A DNA stretch of 64,000 nt from DATFWC01 sp963777755. Lineage in GTDB: Bacteria > Pseudomonadota > Alphaproteobacteria > Rhizobiales > Xanthobacteraceae. Position numbers and translations under genes: made by a program. The notes below the pieces were generated by a model, which was not told the DNA's origin, made no database searches, and saw only the letters and a list, made by a program, of their open reading frames with translations. Numbering within the stretch: the stretch's first letter is position 1; every line of letters begins with the position of its first letter. Of the stretch, positions 1-11,135 are shown in pieces. Location of the stretch: positions 372,001 to 436,000 of the forward strand of contig CAVZSC010000026.1 of NCBI GenBank assembly GCA_963777755.1, written 5' to 3'.

Positions 1-116
1 AGCGCGCACAGGACGACGATCGCGCCGTGCAGCGGCGTGACCGGCAAGGCATCGAGCCGCGCCGCAATCGGGTCACTTGTGGACTCGCCGGGGTCCGGCG
101 TCACTCCGTGGGGCAA
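1..116 (-). CDS. MFS transporter, N-terminal fragment (cut by window edge)
   Basis: The reverse strand reads open from the window edge and encodes a peptide running through SDPIAARLDALPVTPLHG into a hydrophobic stretch (AIVVLCA). That is how many major facilitator transporters start: a short basic cytoplasmic leader with a LPVT-type segment, then the first membrane helix. I place the start at a TTG (116) because a GGGAGGGG ribosome-binding site lies just upstream; a GTG at 104 is the alternative. Only about 38 residues are visible, so the family call rests on the leader pattern alone. The gene faces away from the LysR-type gene at 320, the usual arrangement of a LysR regulator and its target. 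Confidence 0.45.
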   Translation of the reverse strand, partial: MPHGVTPDPGESTSDPIAARLDALPVTPLHGAIVVLCA

Positions 117-190
117 GGCCCCTCCCTTGGTTCCGTATTCCCCGACTGGAGAACGCCGTCCGTCTGAAGCGGCATGAAAAATAAATCAGC

Positions 191-258
191 CGGCCAGTAC
201 CATATGGTACTCGCGCGAGCGCTCATCGTCCCTGTAGGGAATGCCAGGGTACTGGCCG
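191..258. promoter_or_regulatory. Nested palindromic operator-like site between divergent MFS and LysR genes
   Basis: A perfect 16-bp palindrome, AGTACCATATGGTACT, occupies 196-211. In addition CGGCCAGTACC (191-201) is repeated as its exact reverse complement at 248-258. The half-site AGTACC/GGTACT therefore occurs three times within 68 bp. The site lies in the divergent control region between the MFS fragment and the LysR-type gene, where an autoregulating LysR protein would bind. That it is a LysR operator is inference; the symmetry is read directly. Confidence 0.5.
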
Positions 259-319
259 TTGCTGCGGCAAGCACCCGTTATACGCGAGTTGATGCCACGT
301 TGGTCCGGGACGACTTATC

Positions 320-628
320 ATGGAACTCCATCAGATCCGATGCTTTCTGGCGCTTTGCCAGGAGCGCAACTTCACCCGCGCTGCCAAGCTTTGCGGCATC
401 GCGCAGCCGTCGGTGAGCGTCGCGATCCGGCGGCTGGAAAGGGAGCTGGGTGGACCGCTCTTTTGGCGAAAGCGCGTCCTGCAACTGACTCCTCTCGGAG
501 AGATAGTACGGCCGCGCTTCGAGAGCATCAGCCGGGAGCTCGAGGCCGTGCGGCGGGAGACGGCAGGATACCAGCACTGGCAGTCCTGTGCTGACATACA
601 GGCCCCGCATGCTTCCGTCCGCTTCTGA
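320..628 (+). CDS. LysR-type regulator reduced to its DNA-binding domain
   Basis: The 102-residue product begins with a standard LysR winged helix-turn-helix: MELHQIRCFLALCQERN, then the recognition region with QPSVSVAIRRLERELGG, then the wing (residues 1-65) and the start of the linker helix. LysR regulators are about 300 residues long; here the effector-binding domain is absent, and nothing resembling it follows in any frame before the DUF3551 gene on the other strand. The reading frame ends in unrelated sequence (about residues 82-102). It is either a decayed LysR gene or a DNA-binding-only relic that could still bind the palindromes upstream. The wHTH identification is firm; whether it functions is not known. 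Confidence 0.6.
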   Translation: MELHQIRCFLALCQERNFTRAAKLCGIAQPSVSVAIRRLERELGGPLFWRKRVLQLTPLGEIVRPRFESISRELEAVRRETAGYQHWQSCADIQAPHASVRF

Positions 629-641
629 TGGGATAGCGGTT

Positions 642-908
642 CTAGCGTGCGCGCTTCCTTGCCCGGCGCGTTGGAACGCCATCTGTTGTGTGGGCGTGCC
701 AACGCGGGTTGGGCGAGCAATAGCCGCGATTGCCGGCAATCACTTCCATCCGGCACATCTCGAACGTCCGCATGCGACAATCCTGGACCCAGCTGCCGGT
801 GCCCAGACCATATTCAGCGCACCAGGGGCCCTCCACGCGGGCTTGGCCCACCCCGGCAGTCAGCAGGACAGGCGCCATCGTGGCAATCATGAGAACCAGC
901 CGTCGCAT
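642..908 (-). CDS. DUF3551-like small secreted cysteine-containing protein
   Basis: This 88-residue protein has a clear signal peptide (MRRLVLMIATMAPVLLTAG, likely cleaved after GQA). The mature part has GPWCAEYG, a DCRMRTFEMC segment and YCSPNP, giving four spaced cysteines. The order 'PWCA...C...F..C......G.C..NP' is typical of DUF3551 proteins, which occur in many copies in Bradyrhizobium-type genomes and have no known function; they are presumably periplasmic and disulfide-bonded. The basic tail (TRRARKRAR) is unusual and may be read-through into non-coding sequence. It is convergent with the LysR fragment. Confidence 0.6.
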   Translation of the reverse strand: MRRLVLMIATMAPVLLTAGVGQARVEGPWCAEYGLGTGSWVQDCRMRTFEMCRMEVIAGNRGYCSPNPRWHAHTTDGVPTRRARKRAR

Positions 909-1001
909 GGCGGCCTCCCTGGGACGAACGGTTGCGGATGGGGCAATGAAGCATTAAGGCATCGCGGCGACAATCCGTCGTCGCCGATCACCGGATTAAC
1001 C

Positions 1002-1355
1002 GTGCTCCAGAGCGCTCCGATTCTGTTGTGCGTGCTCGCCATTTCGGTCGGGCAGGTGCTGTTCAAGCTCGCCGCCGCCCGCGTCGACGCCAGCACGCCG
1101 CGTGCCCTGGCGGCAAGCGTGCTGATGAACCCGCCGCTGATGACCGCCTTGGCCGTCTATGGCCTGGCGACGCTCGCCTGGGTCTGGCTCCTGCGCGACC
1201 GCAGCCTCAGCGCCTCGTATCCGCTGTTCGCGCTGTCGTTCGTGATGGTCGCCGTCATGGGCCGCGTCTTCCTCGGCGAAACGCTGAGCCTGCCGGTGCT
1301 CGCGGGCACCTCGCTCGTCGTCGCCGGGGTCGTCGTGATCACCACGTTCCAGTGA
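1002..1355 (+). CDS. EamA/SMR-type small membrane transporter, ArnE-like
   Basis: The product is about 117 residues with four hydrophobic segments: ILLCVLAISVGQVLF, LMTALAVYGLATLAW, YPLFALSFVMVAVMG and LPVLAGTSLVVAGVVVI. The motifs Y-P-L-F-A-L-S in helix 3 and E-T-L-S in the following loop are those of half-size EamA/DMT proteins such as ArnE, which flip undecaprenyl-linked sugars, and of small multidrug transporters. GTG at 1002 is the best start because no ATG lies in frame upstream of the first helix. The methyltransferase at 1368 follows after 12 bp, so the two are probably co-transcribed. With the glycan genes at 6-12.7 kb nearby, a role in lipid-linked sugar transport is plausible but not shown. 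Confidence 0.75.
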   Translation: MLQSAPILLCVLAISVGQVLFKLAAARVDASTPRALAASVLMNPPLMTALAVYGLATLAWVWLLRDRSLSASYPLFALSFVMVAVMGRVFLGETLSLPVLAGTSLVVAGVVVITTFQ

Positions 1356-1367
1356 TCGGCGGGCGCG

Positions 1368-2027
1368 ATGCAATACGTGCAGCCCCCGGTCGCACTCCTC
1401 AAGGAGATCTCGGTCGACCGCAATCGCGACATCTCCCTCGACGTCTACTGCTCCGACCAGGTTCTGCTGCGCCGCTTCTTCTGGCTTCGCCTCGCGCTGA
1501 TGACGCGGCTGATCCGCCGCGTGAAGCCGCGCCCGGGCAACTGTCTCGACTTTGGCGGCGGCAGCGGCATCTTCGCCGCCTCGCTCGCGACCGGCTTCGA
1601 GACGGTCACGCTGATCGACCGCAACACCCAGGAAGCCGCCCAACTGGTGTCGCGCCTCGGCCTCGCCAACGTGAAGCTCGTCACCGCCGACATCACGGCA
1701 TTCGATTTCGGCGCCGACCGCTTCGAGGCGATCACCGCGACCGACGTGCTCGAGCACTTCGCCGACCTTTCGCTGCCGCTGCCGCTGATCCGGCGCTGGC
1801 TCAAGCCGGACGGCTACCTGTTCACCTCGCTGCCGACCGAGAACGTGTGGTACCGCGGGCTGCGCGTCGTATTCGGCAAGACCAAGCCGCCCGATCACTA
1901 CCACTCGGCCGCTGAGGTCGAGGACGCGCTGCGCGCCGCCGGCTTCCGCAAGGTCGCCGGCCTCTATCATCCGCTGCTGGTGCCGGTGATGCCGCTGTTC
2001 CGCATCAGCGCCTGGCGCAAGGCGTGA
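1368..2027 (+). CDS. Class I SAM-dependent methyltransferase
   Basis: The protein has 219 residues. Motif I, CLDFGGGSGIFAA, lies near residue 60 and is the SAM-binding glycine loop; it is followed by the acidic end of beta-2 (LIDRN), an ADITAF segment, and ATDVLEHF near residue 125, which matches motif IV/post-II of methyltransferase-11/23 families. An LKPDGYLFTSLPTEN segment follows. The substrate cannot be read from the sequence; small-molecule or lipid/sugar methylation would fit its position after an ArnE-like flippase subunit. The closing segment FRISAWRKA is typical of this family in Bradyrhizobium relatives. Confidence 0.85.
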   Translation: MQYVQPPVALLKEISVDRNRDISLDVYCSDQVLLRRFFWLRLALMTRLIRRVKPRPGNCLDFGGGSGIFAASLATGFETVTLIDRNTQEAAQLVSRLGLANVKLVTADITAFDFGADRFEAITATDVLEHFADLSLPLPLIRRWLKPDGYLFTSLPTENVWYRGLRVVFGKTKPPDHYHSAAEVEDALRAAGFRKVAGLYHPLLVPVMPLFRISAWRKA

Positions 2028-2181
2028 GGCGGTCAAAGTCTGTCGCTGGCCGTATGGCGGAAGCGCTTCTTCCGACCTCATTTCGAGACGCGCGTACGCT
2101 AAAGACACGTCGGCGCTCCTCAGCATGCGGCCAACGGTGCGCCGTGTGCCTTCTTCAAGATGAGAGATCAAGTCCGACGCC

Positions 2182-2808
2182 TCAGCGCCGATACACCCAC
2201 ACGCGCGCGGGCGGCATGTTCTTCCAGATCCGCTCCGAGGCCTCGGCGCGCACGCCGGCGAGCCGTTTGGGGATCGGCGGCACCACCGCATAGGTGAACT
2301 GGATGAACGGTGCATTCGGCGCCAGCAGTTCGAGCGCCTCGCGGAACAGGCTCAATCGCATCCGCACTGGTTTGCTGAACAGCGGCAGTCCCGACACGAT
2401 CGCGGCGGCGGGCTTCTGCAACAGGCCGCCGACCAGGCGCCGCAGGCTGTAGGCGTCGCCCTGAACGACGGTGGCGGCGGGGAAGCGCTTGTGCAAAAGC
2501 TGACAGAAGGTCGGGTTGAATTCGACCAGCACCAGCCGCTCCTCCGCGATGCCCTCGGCGAGGAGCGCCTCGGTCACCGGCCCGGTGCCGGGGCCGAGCT
2601 CGACCACCGGGCCGGATATGGCGGGATCGACGTAACGCGCCATGGTGCGCGCGAGCACGCGGCCCGACGGCGTCACCGCGCCGGTCGACAGCGGCCGCTC
2701 GAGCCACGAACGGATGAACCGCACCTCGTCGTCGAGGCGAATGCCGTTCTTCTGCTCGAACAGCCGAATTCTTTTTTCGATCGTGTGCTGGAGCGCTTGT
2801 AAGGGCAT
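2182..2808 (-). CDS. pmtA: Phospholipid N-methyltransferase, PmtA (Sinorhizobium type)
   Basis: The 208-residue protein has the SAM-binding motif PVVELGPGTGPVTEALL at about residues 67-83, VEFNPTFCQLL as the second strand, QGDAYSL, and the lipid-methyltransferase segment IVSGLPLFSKPVRMRLSLF. This is the short rhizobial PmtA form, which methylates phosphatidylethanolamine stepwise to phosphatidylcholine at the membrane. The ATG at 2808 gives the usual N-terminus; the frame stays open far upstream only because it runs antisense-free through dnaJ in another frame, which I reject as coding. It lies 69 bp or more downstream of dnaJ on the same strand. Confidence 0.85.
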   Translation of the reverse strand: MPLQALQHTIEKRIRLFEQKNGIRLDDEVRFIRSWLERPLSTGAVTPSGRVLARTMARYVDPAISGPVVELGPGTGPVTEALLAEGIAEERLVLVEFNPTFCQLLHKRFPAATVVQGDAYSLRRLVGGLLQKPAAAIVSGLPLFSKPVRMRLSLFREALELLAPNAPFIQFTYAVVPPIPKRLAGVRAEASERIWKNMPPARVWVYRR

Positions 2809-2876
2809 TGGACCGAAACGCGACGGAAAGATTGCGAATTTGTGACAGTAATCGGTAAAGCCCCGGGGCCCGGGGG

Positions 2877-4037
2877 TCAAGGGTCTCGTGCCATCAGGCC
2901 GACCCGGCGCGGTTGCCGAGCGTGTCGAAAAAATCCTTGACGCGCGCGAAGAAGCCCGTGGAGTTCCGGGCTCGTGTCGCGCGAGGAGTGCTTCTCGAAT
3001 TCGGCCAGCAACTCCTTCTGTCGCTTGCTCAGGTTCTGCGGCGTCTCCACCATGACCTGCACGTACATGTCCCCCGTCTGTTTCGAGCGCAGGACGGGCA
3101 TGCCCTTGGCGGTGAGACGGAAGCGGCGCCCCGATTGCGTGCCCTCGGGCACCTTCACCTTGGTCTTGCTGCCGTCGATCGTCGGCACGTCGAACGAGCC
3201 GCCGAGCGCCGCGGTGACCATCGAGATGGGAACGCGGCAGTGCAGATCGGCGCCGTCGCGCTGGAAGAACTGATGCGCTTCGAGTGAGAGGAAGATGTAG
3301 AGGTCGCCGGGCGGCCCGCCGCGCACGCCGGCTTCGCCTTCGCCGGCGAGCCGGATGCGCGTGCCGTCCTCGACGCCGGCCGGGATGTTCACCGACAGCG
3401 TGCGTTCGCGCGTGACGCGGCCGGAGCCCGAGCACGACGCGCACGGATCCTCGATCACTTGGCCGCGGCCCTGACAGGCCGGGCACGTGCGCTCGAGCGT
3501 GAAGAAGCCCTGCGCATGCCGCACCCGGCCCTGGCCGCCGCAGGTCTGGCACGTGCGCGGCCGCGTGCCTGCCTTGGCGCCTGAGCCCGAGCACGCCTCG
3601 CAGGTGACGGAGGTCGGGATGCGTACCTCTGCGGTCTTGCCGGCGAACGCCTCTTCGAGACTGATCTCCATGTTGTAGCGCAGGTCGGCGCCGCGCTCGC
3701 GCCCGGAGCCGCGTCCGCCGCGCCGGCCGCCCATGCCGAACAGGTCGTCGAAGATGTCGGCGAAGGTCGAGGCGAAATCGGAGCCGAAGCCGGCGCCGCC
3801 CCCGGTGCCATGCTCGAACGCCGCATGGCCGAAGCGATCATAGGCGGCGCGCTTCTGCTCGTCCTTGAGGACGTCGTAGGCCTCGTTGAGCTCCTTGAAC
3901 CGGTGCTCGCAGTCCTTGTCGCCCGGGTTGCGGTCCGGATGATGCTGCATGGCGAGCTTGCGGAACGCGGCCTTCAGCTCCGCCTCGTTGGCGGTGCGCT
4001 GAACTCCCAGCACCTCGTAGTAATCCCGCTTGGCCAT
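2877..4037 (-). CDS. dnaJ: Chaperone DnaJ, C-terminus altered by a +1 frameshift
   Basis: This is the Hsp40 co-chaperone of DnaK. It has an N-terminal J-domain (MAKRDYYEVLGVQ, HPD in MQHHPDRNPG), a Gly/Phe-rich linker, four CxxCxGxG-type zinc repeats (CEACSGSG, CQTCGGQG, CPACQGRG, CASCSGSG) and the C-terminal substrate domains. Up to LLAEFEKHSSRDTSPE it matches the family; the last roughly 30 residues are out of frame. Dropping one base at about 2963-2965 gives the expected STGFFARVKDFFD tail with a stop at 2894-2896 (380 residues). As written, the frame ends at 2877 (386 residues). It sits downstream of dnaK, separated by a terminator. Confidence 0.93.
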   Translation of the reverse strand: MAKRDYYEVLGVQRTANEAELKAAFRKLAMQHHPDRNPGDKDCEHRFKELNEAYDVLKDEQKRAAYDRFGHAAFEHGTGGGAGFGSDFASTFADIFDDLFGMGGRRGGRGSGRERGADLRYNMEISLEEAFAGKTAEVRIPTSVTCEACSGSGAKAGTRPRTCQTCGGQGRVRHAQGFFTLERTCPACQGRGQVIEDPCASCSGSGRVTRERTLSVNIPAGVEDGTRIRLAGEGEAGVRGGPPGDLYIFLSLEAHQFFQRDGADLHCRVPISMVTAALGGSFDVPTIDGSKTKVKVPEGTQSGRRFRLTAKGMPVLRSKQTGDMYVQVMVETPQNLSKRQKELLAEFEKHSSRDTSPELHGLLRARQGFFRHARQPRRVGLMARDP

Positions 4038-4085
4038 AACCGGCATACCCCACCCTCGCTGCACCCTCGTGGTACCCGTATCGCA

Positions 4086-4124
4086 CAAAAACAAACGGCC
4101 CGCCGCACGATCACGCCGGGCCGT
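4086..4124 (-). terminator. Rho-independent terminator after dnaK
   Basis: On the reverse strand an 8-bp perfect stem, ACGGCCCG...CGGGCCGT (positions 4124-4117 and 4102-4095), is followed directly by TTTGTTTTTG. A GC-rich stem and T-tract 45 bp after the dnaK stop codon form a classic intrinsic terminator. It separates dnaK from dnaJ, so dnaJ is probably expressed by partial read-through or from its own start. Confidence 0.75.
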
Positions 4125-4168
4125 CGGTTCCTAGTCGGTCTCCGTCATCGCGCCGGACTCCCGGCTGC

Positions 4169-6100
<1,932 letters not shown>

Positions 6101-6251
6101 GATGCTCTAGTCCCTCTCGTTGCGGCAGGCCGGTCGGGCCTATGACAGCGCCCAAAAGGTGAGTGTCACACGGGTCTTGTCGACCCCTGGACCACCCCTG
6201 GTCCGACCCCCTTGGATCACAATTTACGCCGCTCAGCGGCGGCTAACGGTC

Positions 6252-6279
6252 ATATAGGAGGGCCGCATCGCCCCGCAAG
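6252..6279 (-). promoter_or_regulatory. Sigma32-type heat-shock promoter for dnaK
   Basis: On the reverse strand CTTG (6279-6276) is followed after 17 bp by CCTATAT (6258-6252). This fits the alphaproteobacterial heat-shock promoter form CTTG-N17/18-CYTATnT. It is 150 bp ahead of the dnaK ATG, the first gene downstream. The -35 lies in the loop and right arm of a 7-bp perfect hairpin, GCCCCGC-GACTT-GCGGGGC (6288-6270), which follows the glycosyltransferase gene at 6316 and could slow read-through, although it has no T-tract. Transcription from here has not been shown. Confidence 0.55.
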
Positions 6280-6315
6280 TCGCGGGGCGCGCGGATTTGC
6301 TGGATTTACAGGGGG

Positions 6316-7560
6316 TCAGGCGGCCGCCGGCTGCATCGGGCCGGCCGGGCTGGGCCGGCGGTCGGCCCGGCATTCGTACACTGCGAGCGCGAATACGGCC
6401 GCCAGCACCAGGGGCGTGAGGCCCCATCCGTACCAGTTCAGGTACATGGACAGGACCGGGATGATCCAGGCAAGGAACAGGATGGCGGTGCGGCCGTCCG
6501 GCGGCATGGGGCGGCACAGGCTCCACACCACCACCGTGGCGAGCGCGGTGAGGTCATAGTTGAACGCATAGGGGGTCGCCAGCGGCGTGGCGCTTGCCAG
6601 CACCAGGGCGCGCCGCAGCGGATCGGACGTGGCGCGCACCGCCCAGCAGGCGATCGCGACCACCGCGACCGTCAGGGCGATCTGCAGCGCCATGGCGAGC
6701 GGATAGCCGAGCCCGAAGGTGCGCGCCCCCGCCACCCCCGACACCATCATGAAGCGGTAATAGCCGTTGAAGCGCTCGAGCAGGTGCACCTGGAATGCGC
6801 TGGTGAATTCGACGTACTGGCGCCACGGCTCGAGTCCGAAGATCGCCACCGAGACTACGACGAGCACGAGCGCGGTCACGATCGCCGTCGCGATGACGCG
6901 CCAGGCAGCGAGCGCGACCAACGCGAACGCGAGCACGAGGCCGAGGTGGGGCTTGAAGGTCAGGAGCCCGAACAGCACGCCCGCCAGGATCGGCCGCCGG
7001 TCGATGAGCAGCGTGCCGCCGAGCAGGAGCGCCGCGGACAGGAAGCCGTTCTGGCCCCCGATCGCGTTGATCAGGCACGCCGGTGAAAGCGCAAGCGCGG
7101 TGAGCGCATAGCCGCGCTCCTGCGGCGCCACGGCCGAGAGCGTGACGGCGGCAAGGACGCCGAACAGCCCCAACGTCCAGACGGCGAGCGCGGCGAAATA
7201 GGGGAGTTGTGCCAACGGCCAGAACGCCGGCAGCGTGAACGGCGGATAGGACCAGAAATGGAACGGCAGGGGTGCGCCGAACAGCTTGCTGATCGCCGCA
7301 TGATAGGCTTCCGGGTCGAACAGCGCGGCGATCTCGCCGCCGAACGCGAGCCGGGGCCCGGCCCACACGTTGATGAAATCGCGACCGATCGGGTGGCCGG
7401 TGACGTCGAGCCCGTGTGCTGCGGGCCAATAGAACCACACCATCCACTGGCATAGCAGCGGCAGCGCGAGGATGAGGAATAAGAGGCGAGGGTTGCTCAG
7501 CTCGACCAGCCATCCGGTTGCTGGCGGAGCTTCGGGCCGATGGTCCGCGCCGATCGTCAC
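6316..7560 (-). CDS. GT87/DUF2029 multi-pass membrane glycosyltransferase
   Basis: This 414-residue integral membrane protein has about ten hydrophobic helices. The first periplasmic loop carries GRDFINVWAGPRLAFGG, the acidic loop-1 motif of GT-C enzymes such as alpha-mannosyltransferases of DUF2029; FHFWSYPPFTLPAFWPLAQLP follows. Such enzymes use polyprenyl-phosphate sugars as donors on the outer face of the inner membrane. Its ATG overlaps the stop of the GT2 gene (ATGA, 7557-7560), so the two are translationally coupled, and that GT2 enzyme may make its donor. Acceptor and sugar are unknown. Confidence 0.85.
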   Translation of the reverse strand: MTIGADHRPEAPPATGWLVELSNPRLLFLILALPLLCQWMVWFYWPAAHGLDVTGHPIGRDFINVWAGPRLAFGGEIAALFDPEAYHAAISKLFGAPLPFHFWSYPPFTLPAFWPLAQLPYFAALAVWTLGLFGVLAAVTLSAVAPQERGYALTALALSPACLINAIGGQNGFLSAALLLGGTLLIDRRPILAGVLFGLLTFKPHLGLVLAFALVALAAWRVIATAIVTALVLVVVSVAIFGLEPWRQYVEFTSAFQVHLLERFNGYYRFMMVSGVAGARTFGLGYPLAMALQIALTVAVVAIACWAVRATSDPLRRALVLASATPLATPYAFNYDLTALATVVVWSLCRPMPPDGRTAILFLAWIIPVLSMYLNWYGWGLTPLVLAAVFALAVYECRADRRPSPAGPMQPAAA

Positions 7561-8567
7561 GGAATCTTGCTGGCGCCCGGCGTGCCCGGCCCGGGCAGGT
7601 CGAGGTAGCGCATGCGCTTGAGCTCGCGCCGCGTGGCGCTCACCGCCTCGATGATGATGCCGCAGGTCAGGCTCAGGAAAGCGAGCTGCATGATGCTGGC
7701 AGCCAGCACCGCGGTGGGAACCCGCGGCACCAGTCCGGTTTCCAGGAACGTGACGACCAGCGGCACTCCGAGCCCGATCGCGACCGCGATGAATGCGATG
7801 GCGATCGCGCCGTAGAACCGCAGCGGCTTGAGCGCGCGATACATCATCAGGATGCTGACCAGGATGCGCGCGCCGTCCTTGTAGGTCTTGAGCTTGCTGT
7901 GCGAGTTCTGCGGGCGCTCGCCGTAGCGCAGCGGGATCTCGGCGGTCGCCAGCTTGAGGTCGAGCGCGTGGATCGACAGCTCGGTCTCGATCTCGAAGCC
8001 CGACGATGCGGCCGGGAACGATTTGGCGAAGCGCCGCGACATCACCCGATAGCCCGACAGGATGTCGGTGAACCCGTCGCCGAACAGGTGCGCGACGATG
8101 CGGTTGAACAGGCTGTTGCCCAATCGGTGGCCGCGGCGGAAGGCTTCGCCCGAGCCGACCCGCACGCCGACCACCATGTCGACGTTCTGGCTCACCAGCG
8201 CATCGACCAGCCTTCCGGCGGCGCTCGCATCGTAGGTGAGGTCTCCGTCGGCCAGGACGTAGACGTCGGCTTCGATGTCGGCGAACATGCGCCGCACCAC
8301 GTTGCCCTTGCCCTGGTAGCGCTCGCGCCGCACCACGGCGCCCGCTGCCTCGGCGATTTCAGACGTGCGGTCGATCGAATTGTTGTCGTAGACGTAGATG
8401 ACGGCGCCCGGCAGCACGCGACGGAAGCTGTCGATCACTTCGGCGATCGTCGCCGCTTCATTGTAGCAGGGCAGCAGAACGGCGATCGAATGGTTCCGGA
8501 CGAACGATGCCTGCGGCAGGACGGTTTCCAGCTCGTCGCGAATGCGTAAGCTTTGATTCGAATTCAT
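7557..8567 (-). CDS. GT2 glycosyltransferase, polyprenyl-phosphate sugar synthase type
   Basis: The protein has 336 residues. The N-terminal GT-A domain carries VLLPCYNEAATIAEVI (about residues 30-45), YDNNSIDRT and the DxD metal site ADGDLTYDA (about 106-114). Two helices near residues 245-265 and 285-305 anchor it in the inner membrane. This is the layout of dolichol-phosphate-mannose/ArnC-like synthases that transfer a nucleotide-activated sugar to undecaprenyl or polyprenyl phosphate. It is the middle gene of a run of three glycan genes read in the same direction (10425 to 6316); the GtrA protein across the divergent promoter could flip its product. Confidence 0.9.
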   Translation of the reverse strand: MNSNQSLRIRDELETVLPQASFVRNHSIAVLLPCYNEAATIAEVIDSFRRVLPGAVIYVYDNNSIDRTSEIAEAAGAVVRRERYQGKGNVVRRMFADIEADVYVLADGDLTYDASAAGRLVDALVSQNVDMVVGVRVGSGEAFRRGHRLGNSLFNRIVAHLFGDGFTDILSGYRVMSRRFAKSFPAASSGFEIETELSIHALDLKLATAEIPLRYGERPQNSHSKLKTYKDGARILVSILMMYRALKPLRFYGAIAIAFIAVAIGLGVPLVVTFLETGLVPRVPTAVLAASIMQLAFLSLTCGIIIEAVSATRRELKRMRYLDLPGPGTPGASKIP

Positions 8568-8643
8568 CGTTGTCGGTCGCGCTTCCCCAGGCTGGGGACG
8601 TTACAGAAGACCCATTAAGAAGCCGTAAGGCGCATGGCCCCAA

Positions 8644-10425
<1,782 letters not shown>

Positions 10426-10626
10426 CGATCGGCTCGTCGGATACGCAGGAACGCCCCACAGGCTTGCCCGCCAACCCGTTGAGATTCGCTTAACCCTTCG
10501 GTCGATGTTGCGAATTTCCGCGTCCGGATAAGCCCAGCATTAACGAAAGCCTGCGCAGAATGCGGGCGTTTGGGGGAGGTGGCTTGTCCCGTCAACGGGC
10601 AGGCAGTGGAAAGTCACGAAACGTTG

Positions 10627-11124
10627 ATGTCTGTACGTGATACCGAGTACGGGGGGGCGGGTGTTGTGCTGCCCGACGCCTCCCGCGATGACGACCCGCT
10701 GCGGCGCCTGATCGGGTGGCTGCCGCGGCCGCTGCGCTTCCTCGGCGTCGGCGGAATCGGCCTCGTGACCGATCTTACCGTCTTCACCCTCGTCCACATG
10801 GGCGGCGCCCATCCGCTGTTGGCGCGCGCCGTCTCGCTCGCCGTCGCCACCATGGTGACGTGGCGGCTCAACCGCGCGCTCACCTTCGACCGCAGCGGGC
10901 GCCATCAGGGCGAAGAGGTGCTGCGCTACGCCGCCGTCACGGCGGCGGCGCAAGGCACGAGCTACGCGGTCTTCACCGTGCTGGTTCTGACCGTGCTCGC
11001 CTGGCTGCCGCAGGCCGCGCTGCTCGCCGGCTCCGCGGTCGCGGCGCTGATCTCCTACAACGGCCACCGACTGGTCTCGTTTGCTCCACAGCGGGCGCTC
11101 TCCCTCATTCGCTCCCGATCCTGA
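10627..11124 (+). CDS. GtrA-family membrane protein (lipid-linked sugar flippase type)
   Basis: The protein has 165 residues and four membrane helices, with the GtrA signature LRFLGVGGIGLVTDLTVF near residue 35 and the arginine-rich turn VTWRLNRALTFDR near residue 80. GtrA/DPMS3-like proteins help move polyprenyl-phosphate-linked sugars across the inner membrane. I chose the ATG at 10627 rather than the TTG at 10570 because it leaves a normal short leader. The flavoprotein gene follows 11 bp later, suggesting an operon, and the opposite-facing glycosyltransferase genes begin 200 bp upstream. Confidence 0.85.
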   Translation: MSVRDTEYGGAGVVLPDASRDDDPLRRLIGWLPRPLRFLGVGGIGLVTDLTVFTLVHMGGAHPLLARAVSLAVATMVTWRLNRALTFDRSGRHQGEEVLRYAAVTAAAQGTSYAVFTVLVLTVLAWLPQAALLAGSAVAALISYNGHRLVSFAPQRALSLIRSRS

Positions 11125-11135
11125 AGAGGCGCCCG

